Assembly: GCA_930367205.1 (NCBI GenBank)
Contig: OV884009.1
Span: 99,593,189-99,657,188 of the forward strand
DNA length: 64,000 nt
DNA from: Acanthosoma haemorrhoidale
Lineage: Eukaryota > Arthropoda > Insecta > Hemiptera > Acanthosomatidae
Reading direction: 5' to 3'
Part shown: positions 38,796-49,812 of the stretch, piece by piece
Layout: each line of letters starts with the position of its first letter
How positions within the stretch are numbered: position 1 is the stretch's first letter
Notes under the pieces: generated by a model
The model's database searches: none
Told to the model about the DNA's origin: nothing
What the model saw: the letters and a program-made list of their open reading frames with translations, nothing else
Made by a program: the position numbers and the translations under genes

Positions 38796-39364
38796 TCTGT
38801 CTTATTTAAATAATTTACTCATCATAAAACAAAAAGTGATCTGAAGGAATCACTGGAACAAGCCAATAGTGAATTAAGTGAGAAATGAGAACGTTTGTTG
38901 TATGTAATGTTGGGATTTTGAAAGTTTCCTAGTTATTGTTGCGACATAAAGAGTAACCACAAGTCACTTCTTCCCTGATAGTCCTGCCGCCTCTCCACTC
39001 CATTCATTATGTCAATAGATTCTGCATAATTATCAGCAAAACCCACATTAAAGAAGTTACATAGCTTCTTCAGAACTAGCATACTATACTTGTATTGTTT
39101 CGATACCAAAGTTTTTTCAAAGGTGTCAATGTGGCTGGTTTTTATAATTGGGCCCCGACGAACAGGGACCGGGTACGACTAGGGTGAGAAAATGTAGGCC
39201 GTTCTTGTCTTATTCTACTTCGCGACAACAGGAAAGACTGCTTGGCTAATTCTGTCTGGCAAAAGAACCTCTTTCTTCAACTAGACGTCTCCACTCAAGA
39301 GACTTGTCGCAGGTACTCTGTTTTTAAGAAGTTAGTGTATAATTAATGTTTCATTTCTATAAGT

Positions 39365-39495
39365 ATGTATTGATCACAGATACCTATTTGGTTTTGTTCC
39401 ATCATTTCCTTTTAGGAAAATTTATCTACGTTGCTCTTTGTTTTTCAGCTTCACCTTATAAGCAGCCTGCTGTTTTATCACATCATCAAGGTCTA
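39365..39495 (+). repeat. Direct repeat pair, copy 2
   Basis: Corresponding blocks: cacagatacctattt, ctctttgtttttcagctt and agcagcctgctgtt. The partner is 38650-38795, about 700 bp upstream and in the same orientation. Confidence 0.65.
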
Positions 39496-40600
39496 CTCTA
39501 AACATGTTCTATCTTAATATATGATTAATGCCGGTTGTGGAAGGGTGCGGTTAAATCTTCCGTCTCTCCACAATATTATATTTTTCACCAATAACCTGTT
39601 TGAAAGCTCTTAGCTGTCATCTTCAATTGCTGAAACGAAAACTGTGCGTATAGTGACAAACAAAAGCAACCATAACAATCAATAAATAAAACATTTTCAA
39701 AATATTAACAATCCAGAATTCAAAAATCAAGAATAAAAAAAAGGTCCATACATTTTATTAAAATAAAAAAATTCGACGCATAAGTAATAAGTAATGAAAA
39801 AGACAACAGTGCACTAATTTCATGGCTACTCACTCACTCAATTGATGGTGTAAACAAATTCATTACGTTTGAAATAATTTACGTTAATTGAGACTTTAAA
39901 ATAGGTTTGCTATCATTTTATAATGGACTTCACTCTACGCCTGATTTTATTTAAGATACGGGGAGGGTGGGTTTTTTTACCAAACGTTGTTTACTATTTC
40001 TCTATTTTTTTTATTATGTTAAGGAACCTACTTTAACCTAGTTTAGTCTAGTTATTTAGCCTATTTATGAGGAAGTATAACATGGCCATCTTGTCACTGT
40101 GATCGCGCGAAGAAGAATGTTTCGCTACATCGCTCATCCTGTCTTTCCTGTTCTGAATCCATGTTTCTTCTCATTCCTGCCCCTTGTCAGATCCATAAAA
40201 TTAATTGCTTTGTCTTTTCTAATTGCTTCGTATGTTTTAATACTTAGACAGCTCTTTTAATTGTTTGTGACTCCCCATGAAGCGTGCCAGTACGTCGTCC
40301 ACTTATCATATCCAATATTTGTTTGTGGAGGTGTATGGATTTTTGTTAGACATTATATATACTTTCTTTAATTTCTCTAGATATAGTTCCGTTAATAACG
40401 AATAAAGAATCCCCCAATGCAAACCCTTCGGTCTGTGTTGCTACGTTCGGTTGGGTCTAATGTATTCTTGGTTACATAAATAATTACCAGTATGTGTAAT
40501 GTATCTATCTATTGTTACTTATTTCTTTTCACTTGCCTTACCCAGAGATCTATGCCCTCTACGCTCAAGCCGAATTTTTAAAATATTTTATTTTAGGCGA

Positions 40601-40698
40601 ATGATGAATTGTAAATATGGTATGAATGAAAACATTTATCTCAATTATTTATTGCCTATTAAGTATTAAGGCAGATTGTAATTTCATCATAATAAAGT
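40601..40698 (+). repeat. LINE family A, terminal 3' tail only (copy 9)
   Basis: Only the last ~98 bases of the family A 3' UTR: gaattgtaaatatggtatga, aacatttatctcaatta, the snapback aggcagattgtaattt and terminal aataaag. The snapback loop has a small duplication (ttaagtattaaggc). Confidence 0.85.
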
Positions 40699-42498
40699 TT
40701 TTATACAATGAAATGCCATTTAATTATTCGAACTACTAGATTTGATAACTATATCAAACTCCAAACGTACAGCATTTGGGTAAAATTATAATGAAAATAA
40801 GGTTGCTTAATATTCAATGAATTTAATCCTGCCCCACTTAATTCTAATTCAAAGTTAAATTATATAGTAATTTATCGCGGTGATCTATGGAAGAAGTTTA
40901 TTTAATCGAATAGAATATGCTTTTTATTCATATGTCTAAATATAATATAATATAATAGTTCTGTCCGAGGCACATTTTCACGAATGTGGATATTTCCATG
41001 ATGAGTCCCTGCTGCGTTACATTTATTTTACCAACAAGTTAAAATATAATATAAGATAAAATATATGACGGATGGTTACACTGACTTACATATACTAAAT
41101 ATTAGAATCTATGTCCACAATTACATGGGTGTCTTCATTTACATCGAGGCCAAATGTGCCGGTCCTCAGTCTTGTTCCCCCCAAAAATGAAGTATTTCTT
41201 ACTCTGGCTCTGCTGTCTCAAAAAGAGCTTTACCGTATCTGTGCTTTTTAAAGGGTGGTTCCACTTCCTCCCCCTTCTCCTGGTTAGTACGCTTCCTACT
41301 CACCTGCCTCCTCGCCGTCCTCCTCTTTGCTTTGATCTCTACCGACCAAGCGAGTTGGAGCAACTGCAATTTTCACTCCACTTTTCTCTAGCGTCTTTAT
41401 GACTTCTACATTTTCCAGATACAGCATTTATTTTTCCAACAAGTTTTTGACAACCTCCTTCAGGGACATACTACAGAATGAAGTAACTACATTCCCAAAA
41501 AAATCGCAACACCTATATATCTTGAAAATTTTTAGTTAATTTATAATAATAGGATTAGTTATATGAGAGACATTAGTGATTATTCACATCATTGTTACTC
41601 ACCGTTTGCCAACTATCGATGGATTAAATGAGGCGTTTACTAACCAAAAGGAATAACTCCATTTTTTATCGAAAATTCGATTATTGTTATAATTCAAAGA
41701 TCTAGACAGTCTTTATGGGCTGGAAAAGTTTTCTAGCTCAAATCTGGTTAAATATTTGGGAAAAGATGGTTAGAAAATGCCGGTTTAACAGAATAAGATA
41801 AGTTAGTTCTCAATCCTCCCGCTTTGTGTCCCCCTATCGCGCCCTAAAAATTAACCATGGTATTTCATGTTGACAGGTAACTTCCAAACTATTTTAAGAA
41901 AAATTAAATGGTTCTCTGATTAGACAAACCCTGAAACAATACTAAGTCTTGGAGTGTCTGTTGCTTCTCAAAATATTAGTGGCGTCCACAAACATATAGC
42001 GAAACATTTTGGAGAAATACGGATCAACCATCATCAACTTGCTTTTTATAAAAATATTATTCCTCAACAGGATTTTTATTGTAGCCTTTTTTTTATTTCC
42101 CAAGTGACAGCTAAGAAGAAATCGTCAAGAAAAGATCAAATAAGGTAATGCTATAACAAGTTGGAATGGATAATAAGAAATAATGGTTGAAGCCATAGAT
42201 TTAATACACGCACCACGTGGAATACACGTATGCCTTTGTATTTTGAGGTCAAACTGTTTTTGAGAACAATGAAGACGCATGTGCTGCTTATCTAAAATTC
42301 TCAACATTTTTCATTATAAATTTTCAGCAACCCATTTTCAACTGATCGTGAGTGAATAATTTTCCCATTTATGTGCTAACCAGTCATAAAACTTTTGACT
42401 TTGAACCAACTCTTTTTGTTAAATTCCAATCAATGTCCCCAAAAAAATAATTAATTTTCACAACCCCATTAACGAGTTTGTATTGCTTTTGTTTTACT
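40699..42498. other. AT-rich DNA, nothing coding recognised
   Basis: The pair of 21-bp direct repeats at 41020/41425 encloses 384 bp with one strongly pyrimidine-rich strand. No gene or conserved domain was seen in the rest. Confidence 0.45.
41020..41445. repeat. 21-bp direct repeats flanking a 384-bp segment
   Basis: catttattttaccaacaagt(t) at 41020-41040 and catttatttttccaacaagt(t) at 41425-41445 differ at one base. They look like a long target-site duplication around a 384-bp insertion. The enclosed segment shows no terminal inverted repeat and no A-tail on the expected side, so a segmental duplication with loss is also possible. Confidence 0.55.
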
Positions 42499-42594
42499 AT
42501 TATTAAAGGAGACAAGTGGTTACAGAAATTACATAAAATTAACTAATAGTAGATAATTCTAATTTTAATTTGTGGCACATTTTAAAGTACTATG
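42499..42594. repeat. Left arm of a ~95-bp imperfect inverted repeat
   Basis: The arm contains gagacaagtggttacagaaa and taattttaatttgtggcaca. It is complementary to 43050-43143 at roughly 80 percent by eye, with few gaps. Together the arms could form a long stem around a ~455-bp loop. Confidence 0.8.
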
Positions 42595-42792
42595 CTGTGA
42601 GGCTTATACAAAAGTTATAGTAATATTGTAGAAAACGACTATTAAAAGTGTATCTATCGTTATTTATTTAATAATAAGTGATGGTGAAATGGCTATAAAA
42701 CAAAGAACAATTCGTGCTTAAATCTTTTTTTTGTATATTTTGTAGTTTCTTTCAAATCCAACAATATTTTAATAATTCATTGATAAAAAAAA

Positions 42793-42886
42793 CTTTACTA
42801 TGATAAAATTACAACCTGCCTCTTTGGGCAATAAGTAATTGTGATAAATGTTTTCATTCATACCATATTTACAATTTTCATTCATA
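42793..42886 (-). repeat. LINE family A, terminal 3' tail (copy 10), inside an inverted repeat
   Basis: On the minus strand it holds the last ~94 bases of the family A 3' UTR, with tatggtatgaatgaaaac, the gcccaaagaggcaggttgta snapback and a T/A-altered aataaag end. It closely resembles copy 5 at its 3' end. It lies in the loop between the two inverted-repeat arms. Confidence 0.8.
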
Positions 42887-43049
42887 CTTAATGCTCTAGA
42901 TGGTCAAAGCCATCATATTAACACCAAGAGATATCAAAATGTATGTAGTTTTTAAAGCAAAGCAAAATATAGTCAAATATTCAGGCCTGATGTTAACAGC
43001 CTTTAATTTTATCCAGGTACTTTTTAACTTAATTTTGTATTTTCATATA

Positions 43050-43143
43050 CATAGCGCTTCGAAATGTGCCATAAATTAAAATTAAGATTATCTAGTATGA
43101 GTTAATCGTGTAATTTCTGCAACCACTTGTCTCTTTCAATAAT
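43050..43143. repeat. Right arm of a ~95-bp imperfect inverted repeat
   Basis: Reverse complement of 42499-42594; contains tgtgccataaattaaaatta and tttctgcaaccacttgtctc. Confidence 0.8.
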
Positions 43144-46100
43144 AATAATTAAGTATAAATAATATATGAAAATGTAAGAAAAATGTGAGAATTAAAGCTA
43201 CTTAAATAACAAAAATCTGTTTTCTTCTATTTGAACTTGATGACTCTTGACAAGTTTGACGCTCAAATTAACAACAGCTATTTTATTGACCAGATTGTAT
43301 CAAATCTGTATAAAGCTATTCGCGCTTATTAATTTACTTTTTTTGTAGTAATTATTAAAGAAGCTTTCGAATTCATCTGTCAATTGAAATATCTTTATTT
43401 GGGAAATTACAATTGATAGTCAAATCTTAAAGCTACTTAAAAAATAAACGAGCAGTAGTAGTAGTAATACTACTAATAATAATAATAGTAATAAGCAGGA
43501 AGAGATTTTAATAGGTTTTGTTTTTAATTGTTATTAGAGCGTTCAAATTTAGTCCAAATATGTTTGGCCTGATTTCAACATCCTTTTATTTTATGTCCCA
43601 ATTTTCAGCTTGAAAGTGTAGAGCTTTGGAGCAGACTTGGTGTGAGAAGTAAACTCACATAAATTTCAGAACAATTTTCCTATAATCGAACTTGTAGACC
43701 CCATGTGGGCCCCACTCATGCTCATGTTAACAATAGCACCAATTCACTTATTTATGACAGAGGCTATTCCTGTTTAAAAATTGTTTTGTGTATTTTTCTC
43801 AACTGTGTTTTTCTTTATAGCCTGAACCATGTCAAATATAATAAAGATTAAACTGCATCTGTTGTAACAGTTCAGAGTGTTTGTTTCAATTCGCTTCTAT
43901 CGATTCCACGATAGTGTGTCTTGGCATTGAGGAAACAACGAAATGATCGGTGTTATACCTTGTAATATGTAGAAGGGTATGCGGGCGAACTTCACTGGAC
44001 CTGCCAAGATATGGTCATCGAGAACTCGGCAGAATTAGACACCGGCTTGCTGGCTTACCGATTACTAGGTCAGGCGTTCAGGTCACAAACTCTGTACCCG
44101 CAGTGCGTAAACGGTTTAATAGATTCTGCACCCCCCCCCCCCCCCGTCAAGTACATTAAGTACGGCAAAAGGTATGGAATTCTGTTTATTCATTCAGTGA
44201 TCTTACTAATGATTAACTATAAATCTAATTAAAATTGTATAAAATATAATGAAATCATTTAAATAACAAACCAGACGAGAAATATTAGTTTTTAGCGCAG
44301 TTATTTGAATAAATTATTGAATATTTGCCTTAATTAATTTTCACTTCTCTTGTCTAAAATAATTTAATCATTCAATGTATTTTTAGATGATATATGTACT
44401 GGAAAGGTTATTTATACACACATCATTAGAATACATACCCAACTTAGCATTTCATCAATGTCTCTAATTCTTTACGAAATGCTCATTTTACTTTTCTCAG
44501 CAATGTTTTGTATGTTAGAAAATAATTTAATATCCTACAATCAACGAAGATTTAGGTATATTCAATCTACACACAAACAAAAATCAGTAAGTGAACTGGT
44601 ACATGGGGATCTACTATCTTGCATAACTGGTTATAGGAAGAAAAATATATAATTATGCCATTTTTAGACGAAATTAAATTGCGAAAAACAATAGGGATAA
44701 TTATAAGTTTGAATGGTTAGTGTATTACTTAGGTTTCAACGAGCTTATAAGTTTCCATTTTTAAAAAAACACTTTAGACACAGGTGTAACTTTTGTAATG
44801 TAGATCTGGACGATTCTCATGATTTATTATAATATTTCAAGTGAAAATAAAGGAATATCAAGTTAAAAGAGTATTTGTTTTTCTAATAATGCTAGCTCAT
44901 TGTGAGATCACAGATAAATTCCTCTATGTTTTATAATAGGAAAACTTATAATGCATGAAGTATGTGCAGTATACCTTCGAAACACTTCAGAGCATTACTA
45001 AACATTTATATAGTGTCACGCGCGTTAAGTTCTAGGGCTCTGAAAATCATGTTTATTTCGAAATTTTTCCTCACTAAAGAGTGAAATAAGTGTGTAAAAA
45101 AGTGTTTACCTATAGTTTTGATGAGGACGTAAACATCGCTTGATAAGGACAAGAGGGTAGACGTAACCTTAGAGCGTGGAGGTTGACGGAGGACTGGCCT
45201 CAGCCAGCGACCGCTTAGGACATCTAGTACAGGCGCCTGCGCACCTCCCCTGCCAACCCCTGTCCTCCTTGCCTCATTATTTAATTGTCAACTCTTAAAG
45301 AAATACCACCAAAGTTATGCTTCAAACTAGTTCAAATTATGTAATACACTTTGGTACAAATACAAATGGTTGCAGCAGCCAATACTCGTGTGCTCACATA
45401 CCCCATGGAGCAGGATCTTTGACTACTGCAGAGAGCGGCCTCATCGCGTCTAGATGACTGCATCGCAGCGTTGAACTAAACCGCTACCGTATTTCGATGC
45501 ACCACCTCTACACCTTCCACCAGACATTTTGGCTGTCACGTTCACTGTCAGGCATGAGTTCGTAAGAAACATTTGACTGCTCAACATTTTTCGTATCTGT
45601 GCTGCAAACCTTTGGATCTCAGTTCCCATCAATATTCACCACTAGCCAAATCTCCCTAATCTTTAAATCCAGACATTGCCAGTTCCTTATCATCCTCCAA
45701 CCAAACAATTCATATTTCATCAGTTTTTATTCCCTGCCTCGGATCGATATCCGATAGCGGAATCTCCCCTCAAGGTCGTTAGGTGGACTCATGATGGTTC
45801 AAAGCCTGTGGTGATTCCAGTCTAATTGAGATTGTTTGTAACAAAATTATATAAACTTCTTGTATTTACAGATAATAGGGTGCTTACAAACAAACTATGA
45901 ACTATTTACAAGTAGTGCATCCTTTTATTTTTCTAAATCTAATTATGATTAAGGGTAAATATAAGACGCTTATCCTGTATTTACAACATCTCTACGCTAT
46001 CCTATACTACGATGCATTCTCGATGGGCCTTCCCGAAATCACGGCTGCTCATGCTGCACCACCCTCTTCGGGATGGTGCAGTGGCCAAGACCCCTGAAGC

Positions 46101-47880
46101 TCCCTCCACTTTGGGACGAAGAGAAGAAATGACCCGAAGTTCTCTCCCGTATTGACCAGGGACGCCAGGTCGGACTCGTCCATCCTTTACCTTCCTATCG
46201 AACGGAGCAGCCGTGTTCTACCATGCGCTATTATCATTCTCTTTAGTTTTCTAAAATCGATTTTATCTATTCCCTATTTTAATATCTCCCATCAACCCTT
46301 GACGTTCTTTTTCCCCTGATAGTAATTACTATATTTCCCTTGCAATTTTTAGCCCATGTTCCACGCTATCCATTTATGTATTTTTGTTTCAATTTCATGC
46401 TGTCGGTTAATTAAAGTCACCACATAGTTCCATAGTATTATTATTATTCCTAAGATTATCACATGAGTGTAATTTAGATTATATTTATAATTTGTTTGCC
46501 AGCTAGACATATTTATTTGTACTTTTTTGATTATTAGTATTACTTATACTTATTGTTAGTGGACCATGTCAGATTTTTTTTCCCATGTCAGAGGATAAAG
46601 AGTTTTTTTTTACTTCTTAACTCCGTATTATATTATTCGGGAAGATAAAATGAAGGAACCACTTAGAGCTGTTAACAACAAAAGAAATTAATCCTTTGAA
46701 CAAATGGTATTAAAAAAATGTAAATTAGATAAATCTAATGCCCATTAATTAATAGAGAAATTTCTGACAAATAAAAATTAATAATAATAATATTAGCAAT
46801 TAACAGAATCAAAGTTATAATATTCTGTTTGTATTTGAAAGCGCCATTCGTTTGTTAATTATGTACAAATTGTTTATAAATTCATTATCCTTAATTCTTA
46901 CTTATGAGTATTACTACTATTTTGACGCAATAAGTTCCAATTTAATTAAACCTTGTTCGTCCAATTATTTTAAGTATAGGCTAAATTTACTTTTAATTGT
47001 GAATCTCAGTCAAGCGTTTTACGAGAAGCCAATATGAAAGTAAAAAATAAATAAAATAACACTCACATTGAGAATAACCAATGTAGGTAAAATTTATAAT
47101 TTGATGGTAGACACAAGTTGAACCTTGTTTGACCAAAGAGTATTTGAAAGAAGATGAGTGAGCTGTTGAGTGGTAAAGGTGGACGATTGAACTACCTTGA
47201 GTATGTCCTGTGGCCCTAACGGCCGATATTTAATTTTTTGAATTTTCAATTAATGATATCTAATTATCTGGATAATACTACCTCTGGATCTTCTTGTAGT
47301 GCTGTCATTAAGTAGCTGTGTATGATATAACCGTATTGTATATTTTAAACAATCTGGGTCAACGAGAAGCTGTTCGTAGGAAAGGAAATTATGAACGAAA
47401 TGATGTTCATTATCTCGGGACACAGTAGTACTCGTAACAGGTTCAATGTTGAACTAACTACTCTCCGACGGGAGGGTTTTTGTTTACATCAACTTTGGTT
47501 CCTGGCGTCCTTGACGAACTACCTAATTAAAGTATTTCCTGAATAACCAATGCTAGTAAAAGTGATAAATTAAAGGATATTCGTTATCGCCAATTGCGAT
47601 TTCCTTTTAAATCAAATTTTTGTTCAATTGATCAATTCAATCTGATTGAAACTAAACTGTTCAGAAATTGTAGTTAACCATTTTTTTTTAAAATAGATAC
47701 TTATAAGTTTATTGGGTTTTAAAAAAGACACCCAAACGAGTGTTCTGAAAGAAACAAATTATTCGTTTATAATTAAGAAACAATCAAACTTAAATGTTTA
47801 GAATAAAAAAAGGCATTGTTTTTTATTCATTTTTCAACGCTTTTAATTGGGTTTTGGCTCCCTTTGCTTTTAATTATAGA
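43144..47880. other. AT-rich DNA with several GC-richer islands, nothing coding recognised
   Basis: A diverged direct repeat of the sequence near 42973-43020 (agtcaaatattcaggcctga) appears near 43550-43605. GC-richer islands at 43980-44160, 45125-45270, 45390-45640 and 45990-46240 contain only short open frames (60-73 codons) with no known domain. They are probably old, unidentified repeats. A run of 15 C lies at 44131-44145. A small hairpin (ctgcacca/tggtgcag) lies near 46052-46079. Confidence 0.45.
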
Positions 47881-48847
47881 CTAACATCGTTCTTTCATGC
47901 TCATTATAAGGCTCAAAATGCAATGTAGGGGCAAAGGAGCCAATTCCTTGATTAATGCATCTGCAAGTTCATCTAAGTTATCTTGACAAAGCGGCCGCAT
48001 GTGTAACTGGCGTTGGAGTTCATCCCTAACATGCTCAATCGGATTCATTGCGGGTGAACAAGCGGGCCAGTTCATACGCGTGATTTCTTGTTCCTTTAAA
48101 TAACGTTCAACCAGCCTTGCTCTATGAGGTCAAGCATTATTATCAGCAAGAATGAAGTTTTCCCCGATTTCTTGTGATAAAGGGAAAATAACAGGCCTTG
48201 TGACATTGTCCAGCTTTGTTTGTTGGTTCACGTGCTCATTCGTGAACAATATCCACTGAGTTTTTCGAATACTCGATATCCCTGCCTAGACCATTATTAA
48301 AACCTCCTCCATAAGACCATACTGGTTCAGTGATACCTGTATTAAATCACTATTTTCTCCCTCCACACTTTGAAACGTCAACCATGTTGTTGAAGAACAT
48401 GATTCGTTAGTAAATAAACACCGGCCCCAGTCCCCATCAGCCCAATCAACATGTTCACGAGCCCATAAGAGACGCGCTGCTCTCAGGTGTCATCTTAAAA
48501 CAAAAAACCTCCTTGCTGGTCTTCTTGCCCTGAAACCAAATTCATAGAGGTGGTCTAACTAAGGTTTGAGTGGAAATCCGGACCCCTGTTGTGTCCTCAA
48601 AAGCACTACCGTTCTCTAGTGGTCTGGATTTTCAAATATCGGTTCTGCTGAAGGGTAGTTTTTTGAACTCGGTCTCCTTTTCATGAGTGTACTGAGCAGT
48701 ACATGATATCTGGTATCGTGACCATGCTGTTCCGATAACTGTGTGAGAGCAACGAAGTCTACGGCCAACATCACGCTGAGAGTGGCCTAACTCTAAAAGA
48801 GCCAAAGCCCTCACTAGTTTTTGAACAGTAAGTCTTCGTAAAGGCAT
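47881..48847 (-). pseudogene. Tc1-like (DD34E) DNA transposase, inactive
   Basis: Cut-and-paste transposase relic. The N-terminal HTH begins MPLRRLTVQKLVRALALLEL near 48847 and includes GHSQRDVGRRLRCSHTVIG, a Tc1-type DNA-binding domain. The DDE domain follows: ARLLWAREHVDWADGDW then FTNES (48401-48418), where the family has FTDES; ADNNA-stop-PHRARLV (about 48115-48145), where DDNARPHRA is usual; then NWPACSPAMNPIEHVRDEL near 48030-48080, keeping the glutamate. The spacing from the second acidic site to the Glu is 34 residues, as in Tc1 DD34E. Both aspartates appear replaced by asparagine. A TGA replaces an Arg codon and several frameshifts lie between the HTH and FTNES. Terminal inverted repeats were not recognised. 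It can only be a relic. Confidence 0.85.
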
Positions 48848-49059
48848 TTTATAAAGCTGTCTAGTGTACTGGCAAATGGGCACTGATAGTGAAAGACAAA
48901 TATTGATTTCTTTAGCTGATTAAATCCCAATTGCCTAAACAAAATGATTTCTATTTGTTTATTTATTTTTTTTAATCCTAATAGAAATTATAGAATTATA
49001 GAAGTATGTGAACTTATTCATATATATCGAAGTGTTCGGTCGTCACGAGAAGGTCTAGT
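48848..49059. other. AT-rich DNA
   Basis: No feature recognised; presumed 5' flank of the transposase relic. Confidence 0.4.
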
Positions 49060-49144
49060 TCTCTTACTACTGGCGACAGAGAGAGAGAGACTTGAATAGG
49101 CTATGACCGGGACGACTGCTTGTTGACGGGTCTCACTATTGTGC

Positions 49145-49285
49145 TATCTGACTCCATATCCGATAGGCATGTGCTCCGACAGTACACAATGTTCAGGAGA
49201 AGAGTTCACACTATATCTGAGGGTAGGCGAAAACCGTCCGGATTCCAAAGGCGACTGTGAACCGGAAAGAAGCAGAATGGATCAC
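49145..49285 (+). repeat. Dispersed repeat of unknown type, copy 1
   Basis: Matches the reverse complement of about 56866-57065 in ordered blocks: ctgactccata, atgttcaggagaagag, cgaaaaccgt, ggattccaaaggcgactgtg and aaccggaaagaagcagaatg. The other copy has about 60 extra bases in the middle. A run of 11 G follows at 49287-49297. The type of element is unknown. Confidence 0.75.
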
Positions 49286-49669
49286 CGGGGGGGGGGGAGG
49301 ATACACGGAGATTCCAGCAATTGCTAGTAGCAGGAGTAATAACGAAAGCTACTTGGGCATAGCAAGTTATATATCTTTTTTTACATGTTCAGTAAGCTAA
49401 TTTATTAGTTTATAACTTATATTACCTTTATGAACATATTTAAATTATAAAATGCATAACATAGCAAAATGTGTGTTTTTTTTTTCCTTTTCCTGTAAAA
49501 TGTTTTAGTTTCTGGGGTAAAATATCTTGTGAAACTCCTCTTTTAATTGCGTACAAAAACATCTCTGCATCAAAATGATCTTTTTCCAACTAAGTACAAA
49601 TAATTTTGACCTAAAATAAAAATTAATTTAATCACATTGTCTTTCGTCTCTCTTGATTGTGTAGACAGG

Positions 49670-49812
49670 CAGCCCACTATAAGACGATGAGCGAGTTCGT
49701 CCACCGGAGACACTTTTGAACTGTTTCCAACATGTTACTGACACTGTGTTTAACACCATTCTTCCCACATTGATGGCAACAGGCTGTCCGGAAAAATTAG
49801 ATCAAGTTAGTT
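49670..49812 (+). repeat. LINE family B, 3' end fragment
   Basis: Corresponds to about 2000-2135: gatgagcgagttcgtccacc, ggagacac, an ttt(g)aactg-tt stretch, and cattgatggcaacaggctgt. Both copies end at the same point (gtc-c/a-gg), consistent with a shared 3' terminus of the element. Confidence 0.8.

Larger units (their letters stand above)
37641..40600. other. AT-rich DNA with a duplicated block
   Basis: Contains the repeat pair 38650-38795 / 39365-39495. The stretches 39130-39320 and 40110-40450 are more GC-rich and may be remnants of unidentified elements; the latter ends with an aataaagaatc motif. No gene was recognised. Confidence 0.45.

Noticed and set aside
41240..41460. Minus-strand stretch reading like a short conserved protein piece
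   Set aside because: About 30 codons open between stops, no family match; composition bias explains it.
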